From Mesorhizobium amorphae (GTDB lineage: Bacteria > Pseudomonadota > Alphaproteobacteria > Rhizobiales > Rhizobiaceae), in the NCBI GenBank assembly GCA_003240775.1, contig QFNI01000018.1:1-64000 (forward strand): a stretch of DNA of 64,000 bases, written 5' to 3'. The translations under genes and the position numbers were made by a program. Under the pieces are notes generated by a model that saw only the letters and a list, made by a program, of their open reading frames with translations, did not search any database and was not told the DNA's origin. Positions 17,135 to 26,108 of the stretch are shown one piece after another; the first letter of the stretch is position 1; every line of letters starts with the position of its first letter.

Positions 17135-18425
17135 GGTAGTTCGACCCGTCGATCACCAGAAGCTTGTCGGAATCCCCATCGGGCGCGAACAGCGAGAGGC
17201 GCTCGGTGGCGCCATCCTCGCCTGTGAGAGTGATCCCATAGCCCTCCACTTCGTAGCGACCACTTGCCGCGGGACGCTTGGCGCTGGTGGTGAAGCCGAC
17301 ATTGCCGTTGCCGGTCTCGTTCGAGCCGGAGGTTCCCGACCAGCCCGTGCGCGTGAAGGTGCCGTCGTCGCCGAGGGTGAGGATGCGCTCGCTCGCCACG
17401 CTGCCGGATGAAACCGCTGTGGAGCCGGAGGACGCGAAGAAATACCGCCATGTGCCGGAGAAGGTCGTACCCTCGGCGAAGGGTGGCAGGCGGGCGTACT
17501 CGCCTTCATCGATCACGAGATCGTCGCCGTCCTGCATGAAGGGCTTCGTCTCGCTTTCGATGGTGCCGATGTCGTCGGCCACAGCACGCATCTCGATGGA
17601 TTTGGGCGCGGACAGCAACCCGCCCTCCTTCAGCGCATAGAGGCCGCAATCGGTCGGCTCGGCACGGCAATGGGCCTGGATGTCGCCGCCGCGCGGGATC
17701 TCGGTCGCGTAGAGCCCCGATGGGTCGAACACGGTGACCGTGCTTTCCGAGAAGAAGTCGGTGCCGCCGAAGGCGTTGGGGCGCAGACCCGTGTCGAGAT
17801 GGGTGAACACCCCGTCGAGCCCGCCATCCCCCTCTCGCGCGATGAGCTCGAAGCCCTTGTCGTCGGCTGAAAGCTTGAGCGAACGGACGAGCGCCGCAAA
17901 ATCCGCGGCCGCCGCGTCTTCCGCCTCGCCGCGCAGGCCCAACGTGATGAAAGCCAGCATCATCTGGCTGGTGTCCGAGCCGATCCCGACCGTGCGCTGC
18001 CCGACGGACACGCCTTTCACGCTGACGCAGCAGCGGAAATCGCTTCGGATGCGATGGCCGTTGACCGTGACCCCATCGCTTTTGCGCATCGGCCGTTCCT
18101 CGGCCATGCCATCCACACCGCCCACGACCGTCTGGTAGTTCCGATCGAAATCGTCAGGCGTTGCCGAGACGGGACCTGAGACCTGGATGACGGCCACGCC
18201 CTTGCGGCGGTTGTCTTCATCGGGCGGAAATTCCTTCTGGAACAGCATCCCGCCTTTCGTGAGCGTCACCTTCCACCCGCTCGCCGGATCCGGCGCGTCG
18301 AACTGCGCGGCGCCGAGTGTGACCGGTGGGCCCGCCAGTGCGGGGAGTGTCGCGAGAAGCATACCGGGCAGGATGGCCAAGCCAAGTGCGCGTCTGAGGC
18401 CGTTGCCAGATATCGATCGGATCAC
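17121..18425 (-). CDS. Secreted protein of unknown function
   Basis: I do not recognise the family. 434 residues with a signal peptide (about residues 1-31, ending LPALAG). The mature protein begins PPVTLGAAQFDAPDPASGW and has two visible parts: a first half with a cysteine pair in FRCCVSVKG (about 131) and helical segments, and a second half rich in Gly, Ser, Thr and alternating hydrophobic residues that looks like a beta-sheet or lipocalin-like repeat (residues about 320-430: TWRYFFASSGSTAV, LTLGDDGTFTRTGWSG, YEVEGYGITLTG). Another cysteine pair is in AHCRAEPTDCG (about 256). The start is GTG at 18425 with GAGAGG upstream. Monocistronic. Confidence 0.6.
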   Translation of the reverse strand: MIRSISGNGLRRALGLAILPGMLLATLPALAGPPVTLGAAQFDAPDPASGWKVTLTKGGMLFQKEFPPDEDNRRKGVAVIQVSGPVSATPDDFDRNYQTVVGGVDGMAEERPMRKSDGVTVNGHRIRSDFRCCVSVKGVSVGQRTVGIGSDTSQMMLAFITLGLRGEAEDAAAADFAALVRSLKLSADDKGFELIAREGDGGLDGVFTHLDTGLRPNAFGGTDFFSESTVTVFDPSGLYATEIPRGGDIQAHCRAEPTDCGLYALKEGGLLSAPKSIEMRAVADDIGTIESETKPFMQDGDDLVIDEGEYARLPPFAEGTTFSGTWRYFFASSGSTAVSSGSVASERILTLGDDGTFTRTGWSGTSGSNETGNGNVGFTTSAKRPAASGRYEVEGYGITLTGEDGATERLSLFAPDGDSDKLLVIDGSNYLKQD

Positions 18426-18607
18426 GATGGCCTCTCAAGTCTTGCGGCGGGAGTGATGGCATTACGGCAGCAGCGCGATTTGACTGGGGCAACGCGGCTG
18501 CGAACCAGGATCGCTCAAATGCAGATGCGAGGGGGCGAAACTGAGGCGCGTCCGCGCGACGGCAAACTCCGATCTCGCACAAACTCATGGAACGGCTGAG
18601 AGGCAGA

Positions 18608-18697
18608 TGGCGGAGGGGGTGGGATTCGAACCCACGGTGAGGTCTCCCCCACGCCGGTTTTCAAGACCGGAGCCTTAAACCGCTCGGCCACCCCTCC
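18608..18697 (-). tRNA. tRNA-Ser (anticodon UGA)
   Basis: 90-nt minus-strand tRNA with encoded 3' CCA (TGG at 18608-18610). The acceptor stem is GGAGGGG/CCCCTCC, the anticodon loop CTTGAAA gives anticodon UGA, the T arm is GTGGGTTCGAATCCCAC, and a long variable arm (CGTGGGGGAGACCTCACCG region) marks it as class II serine tRNA. It reads UCA codons. Confidence 0.97.
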
Positions 18698-19071
18698 GGA
18701 TAGTGAAAGCAATCACTTGGGGACTTCGCTAAAGTGTCTGCGGGCGGTTTGTCGCCATCCTGCCGCCACACGCTTTCCCGGCTTCGGCTTTACCGCTCGT
18801 CGGATTGCCGCGTCAACCTGCTCCGCGGCATCCGCCTGCATTCCTATCCGCAATGGGGCGAGAGGCAGACGGAGCACTCTCGGCCGCTGGGCTCGCTGAT
18901 CCAATGTGTGTCCGAAAAGGCGGAAAGCGCTTGGCCGGAGAACTGAAAGCACGCGATGAGGCTCGGGCGCGCGGTGTGTTGGCGGGGTGAGCTGCCCGGT
19001 CCGGCGTGGACGGGGAGGGGTGGGATGGGGCATAGGGTGGCCTCCCGCAGAGGGTGGAAGGAGTTGCCGCC
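18698..19071. other. Intergenic gap with no recognised gene
   Basis: 374 nt between tRNA-Ser and the heme monooxygenase gene. Reading frames here lack family resemblance or sensible starts. The tRNA promoter must lie at its left end on the minus strand, but I could not place it with confidence. The last 20 nt hold the GGAAGGAG site of the next gene. Confidence 0.5.
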
Positions 19072-19398
19072 ATGTTCATCGCCATGAACCGCTTCAAGGT
19101 CATCAAGGATACCGCCGACGATTTCGAGGCGATCTGGCTCAACCGGGAAAGCCATCTCGACAAGCTGCCGGGCTTCGTGGCCTTCCATATGCTCAAGGGC
19201 CCCGAGCGCGAGGATCACGTGCTCTATGCCTCGCACACGGTCTGGAAGACCAAGGCCGACTTCGAGGCCTGGACCAAGTCCGACGCGTTTCGCGCGTCGC
19301 ATGCGCGCTCCAACACCTCGGAGCGCAAGCCGACCTATCTCGGGCATCCCGAGTTCGAGGGCTTCTCCGTGATCCAGGAGATCGAGGCGAGCGAATAG
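19072..19398 (+). CDS. Heme-degrading monooxygenase, IsdG/HmuQ-like (ABM domain)
   Basis: 108-residue ferredoxin-like dimeric ABM protein. It has the three residues needed for IsdG-type heme breakdown at the classic positions: N6 (in MNRF), W67 (in FEAWTK) and H77 (in RASHA). This pattern marks heme oxygenases rather than generic antibiotic-biosynthesis monooxygenases; rhizobial relatives HmuQ/HmuD and Brucella BhuO open heme to release iron. ATG at 19072 with GGAAGGAG 8 nt upstream; an earlier in-frame ATG at 19054 lies before this site and is unlikely. No Irr or Fur box was recognised. Monocistronic. Confidence 0.85.
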   Translation: MFIAMNRFKVIKDTADDFEAIWLNRESHLDKLPGFVAFHMLKGPEREDHVLYASHTVWKTKADFEAWTKSDAFRASHARSNTSERKPTYLGHPEFEGFSVIQEIEASE

Positions 19399-19460
19399 GG
19401 GACAGTTGTCGCGGCCCTCTTCACGGACCGCTAACAATTTGCCTTTAATGCGTCAGTTTC

Positions 19461-19487
19461 GGACCGCCGCGGGTGTTGTGGCGGTCC
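19461..19487 (+). promoter_or_regulatory. Hairpin in the leader of rlpA
   Basis: GGACCGCC (19461-19468) and GGCGGTCC (19480-19487) form a perfect 8-bp stem with an 11-nt loop, 34 nt before the rlpA start. No T run follows. It may end the upstream transcript weakly or structure the rlpA leader. Confidence 0.4.
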
Positions 19488-19521
19488 TTGCGTGAATGCG
19501 TTGCGTGAAGGGTCGATTGCC

Positions 19522-20661
19522 ATGCGTCAGGGCGGCGGAAAGAAGCTGCGTTTGTTGAGCAGCGCGACCGTGCTGATGGTCTCTCTGAGCGTGCTCGCGG
19601 GCTGCACGAGCACCCCGCAGACGGCAAGCGTCGAGAAGAAGAAGCGCTCCAAGGAATATTTCGCCGAATCCATCTATGGCGTGAAGGCGAGCCCGCGCGT
19701 TTCCAACAAGCGCACCAAGCTGCCGCGCGGCGGCGGGCGCGACCAGACCGGCAAGCCCTACCAGGTGCGCGGCAAGTGGTATTACCCGAAGGAAGACAAG
19801 GACTACCGCAAGGTGGGCGCGGCTTCCTGGTATGGCGATGCGTTCCACGGGCGGCTCACCGCCAACGGTGAAATCTACGACATGACGCACCTGACGGCCG
19901 CGCATCCGACCATGCCGCTGCCATCCTATGCGCGCGTCACGAACCTCAAGAACGGCGACTCGATCATCGTGCGCGTCAACGATCGCGGGCCCTACGATTC
20001 CGGCCGCATCATCGACCTGTCGCACAAGGCCGCCGACATGCTGGGCTACACCACGGCGGGCACCACGAAGGTGGAGGTGGAATATGTCGGCCGCGCGCCC
20101 CTCGACGGGCACGACGATTCCTACCTGATGGCATCCTACCGACCGGCCGGCCGCGTTCCCGATCCTTCGGCGGACGGCCTGCCGAGCGGGGTGATGATCG
20201 CGATGAACGGGTCGACGCCGTCGGCCGCGCCACGCCGCGCCGCGGCGCCGATGCCCGTCTCCGAGCCCGAGGCCGCACCGCTTCCCGCTGTCCGGCCGGC
20301 ACCGCGGCGGGCGCCCGAGCCTTCAACGTTGCCGGCGGCCGAGACGCCGAGCGGCGAGCGGCTCGTCTGGACCACGATGTCTTACGCCGCGCAGGAGCCC
20401 CAGCGCGCCACGGACGCCTTCAAGGCCTTCGAACGCGCCGCACCCGACACCTATGTGGCGGCCGCGACCTTCAAGAAGCGCAGGGATGCCCTGGCGCTCG
20501 CTGAGCGGCTGGGCCGGTTCGGCGCAGCCGAGGTGGAAAGCGCGGGCAAAGCCTATTCGGTGACGCTGCGCTACGACGGCCGCCTGACGGGCGACGACCT
20601 CCTGCGCGCGGCCTGGGAGAACGGCGCGCCCGACGCGATGACGGTGCGCGAAGACCGCTGA
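19522..20661 (+). CDS. rlpA: Septal ring lytic transglycosylase RlpA-like lipoprotein
   Basis: About 379 residues. A lipobox LSVLAGC lies at about residues 22-28 in this start, so the protein is an outer-membrane or periplasmic lipoprotein. The double-psi beta-barrel domain (about residues 95-190) contains ASWYGDAFHGRLTANGE and RVNDRGPYDSGRIIDLS, with the conserved aspartate of RlpA lytic transglycosylases. The tail (about 295-379: TYVAAATFKKRRDALALAE, then VTLRYDGR) looks like a divergent SPOR domain that would bind denuded glycan at the division site. ATG at 19522 with AAGGG upstream is preferred to GTG at 19492. Followed by a D,D-carboxypeptidase gene 146 bp away. Confidence 0.88.
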   Translation: MRQGGGKKLRLLSSATVLMVSLSVLAGCTSTPQTASVEKKKRSKEYFAESIYGVKASPRVSNKRTKLPRGGGRDQTGKPYQVRGKWYYPKEDKDYRKVGAASWYGDAFHGRLTANGEIYDMTHLTAAHPTMPLPSYARVTNLKNGDSIIVRVNDRGPYDSGRIIDLSHKAADMLGYTTAGTTKVEVEYVGRAPLDGHDDSYLMASYRPAGRVPDPSADGLPSGVMIAMNGSTPSAAPRRAAAPMPVSEPEAAPLPAVRPAPRRAPEPSTLPAAETPSGERLVWTTMSYAAQEPQRATDAFKAFERAAPDTYVAAATFKKRRDALALAERLGRFGAAEVESAGKAYSVTLRYDGRLTGDDLLRAAWENGAPDAMTVREDR

Positions 20662-20807
20662 GCGGCGGCCAGCCCGGCATTCCTCGACTAGCCCTTAAGC
20701 GACCCGACGATTTAGCGGGAGTTCGGGCAAAACGGCTTCGCACTTTCGCGCGAACTGCACTAGCGTGACTGTGCCGGGAGGAGCCGGCGATCCGGAGGGT
20801 GCTGCCC

Positions 20808-21974
20808 GTGCCGACCAAACGTCAGTTCCTGCTTTCCGCCGCAGCCCTGCCGCTGGCAGCCTTGCTCGTGACCACGCCCGCACAGGCGCAGATATTCGAG
20901 ACGCGCGCGGGCCAGGCCTTCATGATCGATGCCGAGACGGGCACCGTGCTGTTCGCCAAGGATGCGGACACGCTCGTGCCGCCGGCCTCGCTCGCCAAGC
21001 TCATGACGATGGAGGTGGTGTTCCACGCGCTGAAAAGCGGGCAGCACTCCATGGACGACACCTTCGCCATCAGCGAGAACGCCTGGCGCACGGGCGGCGC
21101 CTCGTCGGGCGGCTCGACGATGTTTGCCAAGCTGAACTCGCAGGTGCGGCTGGAGGACCTGATCCAGGGCGTGGTGATCCAGTCGGCGAATGACGGCTGC
21201 ATCGCCATCGCCGAGGGCATGGCGGGTTCGGAAGAGAATTTCGCGGTGATGATGACGGAGCGCGCCCGCGCCATCGGGCTTCCCCGCTCGGTGTTCAAGA
21301 ACTCGACCGGGCTGCCCGCCGAGGGCCAGCTCGTGTCCATGCGGGAGCTGGCGCAGCTCGGCGTCCACATCTGGCGCAAATATCCGGAATACTATGCCTT
21401 CTATTCGCGACCTGATTTCACCTGGAACAAGATCCGCCAGCGCAACCGCAATCCGCTGCTCGGCATGGATATCGGCGCAGACGGCATGAAGACCGGCTTC
21501 ACCGAGGAGTCGGGCTACGCGATCGTCGGCTCGGTGAAGCGCGGCGACAAGCGGGTGTTCGCCGCCATGAGCGGCATGAAGAGCGAGCGCGAGCGCTCGG
21601 AAGAAGCGCGCAAGCTCGTGGAATGGGGTCTGCGCGCGTTTCAGAAGCAGCCGCTCTTCGCTTCCGGTGAAAGTGTGGGCGAGGCGGCGGTCTATGGCGG
21701 CGCGAAGGGCAGCGTTTCGCTGCGCGCGGAGGGGCCGATCGCGATCTTCGTGCCGGTGGCCAATCGCGACCGGCTGCGCGCGCGCATCGATTATCGTGGG
21801 CCGCTCCGGGCACCCGTCGAGGAAGGGCGGCCGGTCGGCACGCTCAAGGTCTGGCTCGGCGAAACCCTGAGCCAGGAAACGCCGCTCTTCGCCGCCGAAA
21901 GCGTGGGCGTGGGCGAGCTTCACCAGCGCGCCACCGATGCGGTGGGCGAGCTTCTAACGGGGTGGCTGCGCTGA
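20808..21974 (+). CDS. D-alanyl-D-alanine carboxypeptidase (PBP5/6-type)
   Basis: About 388 residues; trims the terminal D-Ala from peptidoglycan stem peptides in the periplasm. A signal peptide (FLLSAAALPLAALLV to AQA) is followed by the penicillin-binding motifs: SLAK (in PPASLAKLMTM, about residue 60), SAN (QSANDGC, about 124) and KTG (DGMKTGFTEESG, about 226). The C-terminal PBP5-C domain (from about 280) is present. I place the start at GTG 20808, because GGAGGG at 20794-20799 is correctly spaced for it; a GTG at 20799 overlaps that site. Start of a coupled run with tmk (13-bp overlap) and holB. Confidence 0.92.
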   Translation: MPTKRQFLLSAAALPLAALLVTTPAQAQIFETRAGQAFMIDAETGTVLFAKDADTLVPPASLAKLMTMEVVFHALKSGQHSMDDTFAISENAWRTGGASSGGSTMFAKLNSQVRLEDLIQGVVIQSANDGCIAIAEGMAGSEENFAVMMTERARAIGLPRSVFKNSTGLPAEGQLVSMRELAQLGVHIWRKYPEYYAFYSRPDFTWNKIRQRNRNPLLGMDIGADGMKTGFTEESGYAIVGSVKRGDKRVFAAMSGMKSERERSEEARKLVEWGLRAFQKQPLFASGESVGEAAVYGGAKGSVSLRAEGPIAIFVPVANRDRLRARIDYRGPLRAPVEEGRPVGTLKVWLGETLSQETPLFAAESVGVGELHQRATDAVGELLTGWLR

Positions 21975-22636
21975 GCGCCTCGGCAGCCATCGGACGGCGC
22001 GGCCTCTTCGTTTCCTTCGAGGGCGGTGAGGGCGCGGGCAAGTCGACCCAGATCAAGCGTTTGGCGCGCAAGCTCGCGGACAAGCGCTATCCGCATCGCG
22101 TGACGCGCGAGCCCGGCGGATCGCTCGGCGCGGAAATCCTGCGCCACGTGATCCTTTCAGGCGCGGCCGAGCCGTTCGGCTCGCGCATGGAGGCCGTGTT
22201 GTTCGCTGCAGCCCGCGCCGATCACCTCCAGCGCACGATCCGGCCGGCGCTGGAGCGCGGCGAGGTGGTGCTGTGCGACCGGTTCGTGGATTCCACGCGC
22301 GTCTACCAAGGCGCCACCGGTGAGGTGGACGAGACGCTGCTGCGCGAGCTGGAAGCGGTCTCCGTGGGGCCGACCATGCCCGACCTCACGCTGGTCTTCG
22401 ACATCGATCCGACCGAGGGGCTGCGCCGCGCCACCTTGCGCCGGGGAGCGGAAACGCCCGACCGGTTCGAGAAGGAAAGCCTGGCGCTGCACGAGGAGCG
22501 CCGCGCGGCCTTCCGTGCGATAGCCGAGAACGAGCCGGAGCGCTGCGTGCTGGTCGATGCCGGAAAACCGGCCGACCAGGTGGAGCAGGCCGTCACGGCC
22601 ATCGCGTTCGCGGCGCTCGAGGCAGCCGGCCGGTGA
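21962..22636 (+). CDS. tmk: Thymidylate kinase
   Basis: 224 residues; phosphorylates dTMP to dTDP with ATP. P-loop FEGGEGAGKST is at about residues 19-29, the DRF motif (LCDRFVDSTRVYQG) at about 102-115 and the lid region TLRRGAETPDRFE at about 158-170. It starts with GTG at 21962 inside the end of the carboxypeptidase gene, and its stop overlaps the holB start by 4 bp (GTGA). The tmk-holB pairing is widely conserved. Confidence 0.95.
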   Translation: MAALSASAAIGRRGLFVSFEGGEGAGKSTQIKRLARKLADKRYPHRVTREPGGSLGAEILRHVILSGAAEPFGSRMEAVLFAAARADHLQRTIRPALERGEVVLCDRFVDSTRVYQGATGEVDETLLRELEAVSVGPTMPDLTLVFDIDPTEGLRRATLRRGAETPDRFEKESLALHEERRAAFRAIAENEPERCVLVDAGKPADQVEQAVTAIAFAALEAAGR

Positions 22637-23670
22637 GCGCGGGACTGGCGCCCGAGCAGTGGGATTCGCTCGAAGACGTCCCCGAGCCCTCGGAAACGCA
22701 GGCGCTGCACGGCCATGGGGAAGCGGCGGCATCGCTGCTCGCCGCGCACCGCGCGGGGCGCCTGCCGCATGGGCTGATACTGGGCGGCCCGCGTGGCATC
22801 GGCAAGGCGACGCTCGCCTTTCATCTCGCGCGGCACCTGCTGGCTTTCCCGCGCGGCGAAGAGGCGCCGGAGACTTTTGCGCCCATCGACCCCGCCTCGG
22901 CGCTGTTCCGGCAGGTGGCGTCGGGCGCGCATCCATCCGTGCTGCATCTGACCAGGCCCTTCAACGAGCGCACGAAGACGTTCAAGACCGTGCTGACGGT
23001 GGACGAGGTGCGCCGGGTCGGCCACTTCCTGGCGCGCACCGCGCATGACGGCGGCTACCGCGTGGTGATCGTCGACCCCGCCGACGACATGAATGTGGGC
23101 GCGGCGAACGCGCTTCTGAAAAGTCTCGAGGAGCCGCCGCCGCGCACCGTGTTCATGCTGGTGGCCCATGCGCCAGCAAGGCTTCTGCCGACGCTTCGTT
23201 CGCGCAGCCGCCTGGTGCGGCTTGCCGCGCTGGACGACAACGCACTGACCCGGGCACTGGCGCCGCTCGGCGCGGGGCAGCCGGAACAGGCATTGCTCAA
23301 CGCTGCCGGCGGGAGCGTGCGCCAAGCGCTGCTTCTGATGCGCCATGGCGGGATCGAGATCGCGCAATCCTTCCTGGCGCTGATGGAAAAGCCGGCCTTC
23401 GATCCGCTGGCGGCGCTGAAGCTGGCCGACTCCGTGACGGGGAAGGGGCGGGACGCTGCGTTTACGCTGTTGCGCGAGGAAAGCCTGAACCTTCTCACGG
23501 AGCGCGCGGCCCAGGCGGCGCAGGCCCGCGAGCTCGTGCGTGCGGATCGGATGGCGCGCGCCTTCGGCACCATCAAGGAAGAGTTGCAGACGGCCTCCGC
23601 TTTCAACCTCGACCGCAAGCAGCAGACCATGGCGCTTCTGCGCGAGGTCTACACGGCGCTTGCCGCCTGA
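22633..23670 (+). CDS. holB: DNA polymerase III subunit delta'
   Basis: 345-residue clamp-loader subunit, an AAA+ protein that helps load the beta clamp. The P-loop region reads GGPRGIGKATLAFHLA (about residues 51-66), the usual variant of alphaproteobacterial HolB with Ala after Lys-Ala-Thr. EEPPPRTVFMLVAHAP (about 171-186) and TLRSRSRLVRL (about 192-202) match the sensor-1 and SRC regions. Delta' does not need ATPase activity. GTG at 22633 overlaps tmk by 4 bp, so expression is coupled. Confidence 0.92.
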   Translation: MSAGLAPEQWDSLEDVPEPSETQALHGHGEAAASLLAAHRAGRLPHGLILGGPRGIGKATLAFHLARHLLAFPRGEEAPETFAPIDPASALFRQVASGAHPSVLHLTRPFNERTKTFKTVLTVDEVRRVGHFLARTAHDGGYRVVIVDPADDMNVGAANALLKSLEEPPPRTVFMLVAHAPARLLPTLRSRSRLVRLAALDDNALTRALAPLGAGQPEQALLNAAGGSVRQALLLMRHGGIEIAQSFLALMEKPAFDPLAALKLADSVTGKGRDAAFTLLREESLNLLTERAAQAAQARELVRADRMARAFGTIKEELQTASAFNLDRKQQTMALLREVYTALAA

Positions 23671-23784
23671 TTGCCGGCTTGCCCCTCCGGGTGGATCGAG
23701 GGGATGCCCAGGATGGTCAGAGCGGGCACGATGGGCTAGGAGCGGCGCGACCCGAAGATACCCGCAAGAGTGCGGCGCGCAGCC

Positions 23785-25326
23785 ATGTCCCGATTCTACA
23801 TCACCACTGCCATCTCCTATCCCAACGGCCGGCCGCATATCGGCCATGCCTATGAGCTACTCGCGACCGACGCGCTCGCGCGCTTCCAACGGCTCGACGG
23901 CCACGAGGTGCTGTTTCTCACCGGCACCGACGAGCACGGCATCAAGATGCTGCAGACGGCGCGGAAGGAGGGGATCACCCCACGCGAGCTTGCCGACCGC
24001 AACGCGGCCGAGTTCCGCGACATGGCGCTCGCGCTGAACGCGTCGAACGACGACTTCATCCGCACCACTGAAGAGCGCCACCTCAAGGCCTGCCAGGCCA
24101 TCTGGCGCGCCATGGAAGCCAATGGCGACATTTACAAGGGCGGCTATTCCGGCTGGTACTCCGTGCGCGATGAGGCCTATTACGGCGAGGACGAAACGGA
24201 AGTGCGCGCGGATGGCGTGCGCTACGGCCCGCAGGGCACGCCGGTCGAATGGGTAGAGGAGGAAAGCTACTTCTTCCGCCTGTCGGCCTATGGCGAGAAG
24301 CTGTTGGCCTTCTACGACGCGAACCCGCATTTCATAGGGCCCGCCGAGCGACGCAACGAGATCGTGTCCTTCGTGCGCTCGGGCCTGAAGGACCTGTCGG
24401 TCTCGCGCACCACCTTCGACTGGGGCATTCCCGTGCCGGGAGATCCGCGCCACGTGATGTATGTGTGGGTGGACGCGCTGACCAACTACATCACGGCGGC
24501 CGGCTATCCCGACGAGAGCGACCCGCGCTGGGGCTTCTGGCCGGCGGACGTGCACGTGATCGGCAAGGACATCACGCGCTTCCACGCCGTCTATTGGCCG
24601 GCATTCCTGATGTCCGCTGGCATCGCAACGCCGAAGCGCGTGTTCGGCCACGGCTTCGTGTTCAACCGCGGTGAGAAGATGTCGAAGTCGGTCGGCAACG
24701 TGGTCGACCCGTTCTCGCTGGTGGAGCATTACGGGCTCGACGCCGTGCGCTATTTCCTGTTGCGCGAGGTGCCGTTCGGGCAGGACGGCTCCTACAGCCA
24801 CGAGGCGATCGTGGCGCGCACCAATGCCGATCTCGCCAACGATCTCGGCAACTTGGCGCAGCGCTCGCTCTCGATGATCGCCAAGAACTGCGAGAACAAG
24901 GTGCCCGCGCGCGGCGAGCTTCTGGAGCAGGATCGGGCGATCCTCGATGCCGCGAGCGGCGCGCTGGATGCCGCGCGCAAGGCGATGGGCGAACAGGCGA
25001 CGCATCATGCGCTGGCTGCCATCTTTGCCGTGGTCGCCGAGGCCAACCGCTATTTCGCGGGCGAGGCGCCCTGGGCGCTCCGCAAGACCGATCCCGCGCG
25101 CATGGAAACCGTGCTCTGGACGACGGCAGAGACCGTGCGCCGGGTGGCGATCCTCTGCCAGCCCTTCGTGCCGGGTTCGGCGGCGAAGCTGCTCGACCTC
25201 CTCGCCGTGCCGGCAGACGCGCGGCAGTTTGCGCGGGTGGGCGATGCCGACGCGCTGGTGTCCGGAACGGCGCTGCCTGCGCCCGAGCCGGTCTTTCCGC
25301 GCTATGTCGAGGCGGAAGCCAAGTGA
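23785..25326 (+). CDS. metG: Methionyl-tRNA synthetase
   Basis: 513-residue class I synthetase that charges tRNA-Met. The HIGH-type motif is PHIGHAYE (about residues 15-22) and the second signature GEKMSKSVGN (about 299-308). The insert between about 125 and 160 (SGWYSVRDEAYYGEDE) lacks the four zinc cysteines, marking the zinc-free alphaproteobacterial type; the C-terminal tRNA-binding dimerisation domain of E. coli MetG is absent. ATG at 23785 is preferred to GTG at 23770, which would only add five residues. It overlaps tatD by 4 bp. Confidence 0.95.
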   Translation: MSRFYITTAISYPNGRPHIGHAYELLATDALARFQRLDGHEVLFLTGTDEHGIKMLQTARKEGITPRELADRNAAEFRDMALALNASNDDFIRTTEERHLKACQAIWRAMEANGDIYKGGYSGWYSVRDEAYYGEDETEVRADGVRYGPQGTPVEWVEEESYFFRLSAYGEKLLAFYDANPHFIGPAERRNEIVSFVRSGLKDLSVSRTTFDWGIPVPGDPRHVMYVWVDALTNYITAAGYPDESDPRWGFWPADVHVIGKDITRFHAVYWPAFLMSAGIATPKRVFGHGFVFNRGEKMSKSVGNVVDPFSLVEHYGLDAVRYFLLREVPFGQDGSYSHEAIVARTNADLANDLGNLAQRSLSMIAKNCENKVPARGELLEQDRAILDAASGALDAARKAMGEQATHHALAAIFAVVAEANRYFAGEAPWALRKTDPARMETVLWTTAETVRRVAILCQPFVPGSAAKLLDLLAVPADARQFARVGDADALVSGTALPAPEPVFPRYVEAEAK

Positions 25327-26108
25327 AGCTGATCGACAGCCATTGCCACCTCGACTTCCCCGATTTCGCGGAGGAGCGCGAAGCCGTGCTCGTTCGCGCG
25401 CGGGAGCGCGGGCTCGTGCGGATGATCACGATCTGCACGCGCTTGCGCCGGTTCGAGCAGGTGCTGGCCGTGGCTGAGAGCGCGCCGGATGTTTTCTGTT
25501 CGGTCGGCACGCATCCACACAATGCGGACGAGGAAGCCGACCTGCCGCTTGAGGAACTGATCCGGCTCTCGGAACATCCGAAGGTGGTGGCCATCGGCGA
25601 AGCCGGGCTCGACTACCACTATGACAAGGCGAGCCGCATCAACCAGGCCAAAGGCTTGCGCAACCACATCGCGGCCGCGCGACAGACGGGCCTGCCGCTC
25701 GTGATCCACGCGCGGGAAGCCGACGAGGACATGGCGGCCATCCTGCGCGAGGAAACGCAGGCGGGCGCGTTTCCCTTCGTGCTGCACTGCTTCTCGTCGG
25801 GACGGGGCTTGGCCGAAGCGGGGGTCGCGCTCGGCGGCTATGTGTCGTTTTCGGGCATCCTGTCGTTCCGCAACAGCGAGGAGCTCCGCGCGATCGCGCG
25901 CGACGTGCCGGCCGACCGGCTGCTGGTGGAGACCGACGCTCCCTATCTCGCCCCCGTGCCCAACCGGGGCAAGCGCAACGAGCCGGCCTTCGTGGCAGAC
26001 ACGCTGAAAGTTCTGGCGGAGACGCGTGGCGTTTCCGCGGAAGCGATGGCCGAGACGACCACCGAAAACGCGTTGCGTCTGTTTTTCAAGATGACGCGCC
26101 CGGACTGA
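25323..26108 (+). CDS. TatD family metal-dependent hydrolase
   Basis: 261-residue TIM-barrel nuclease-type hydrolase. Metal ligands are visible in DSHCHLDF (about residues 5-12), GEAGLDYHYD (about 91-100), VIHAREADEDM (about 129-139), HCFSSG (about 155-160) and ETDAPYLAP (about 204-212). TatD proteins are implicated in DNA repair or 3'-5' exonuclease activity; the paralogue specificity is not certain. GTG at 25323 overlaps the metG stop by 4 bp, a pairing seen in many bacteria. Confidence 0.92.
   Translation: MKLIDSHCHLDFPDFAEEREAVLVRARERGLVRMITICTRLRRFEQVLAVAESAPDVFCSVGTHPHNADEEADLPLEELIRLSEHPKVVAIGEAGLDYHYDKASRINQAKGLRNHIAAARQTGLPLVIHAREADEDMAAILREETQAGAFPFVLHCFSSGRGLAEAGVALGGYVSFSGILSFRNSEELRAIARDVPADRLLVETDAPYLAPVPNRGKRNEPAFVADTLKVLAETRGVSAEAMAETTTENALRLFFKMTRPD

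Noticed and set aside
18698..19071. Small ORFs in the gap between tRNA-Ser and the heme monooxygenase
   Set aside because: They lack ribosome-binding sites, resemble no family and overlap one another in several frames.
22780..22830. HolB P-loop with Ala after GIGK, suspected loss of ATPase
   Set aside because: This is the usual form in alphaproteobacterial delta' and delta' does not hydrolyse ATP, so it is not unusual.
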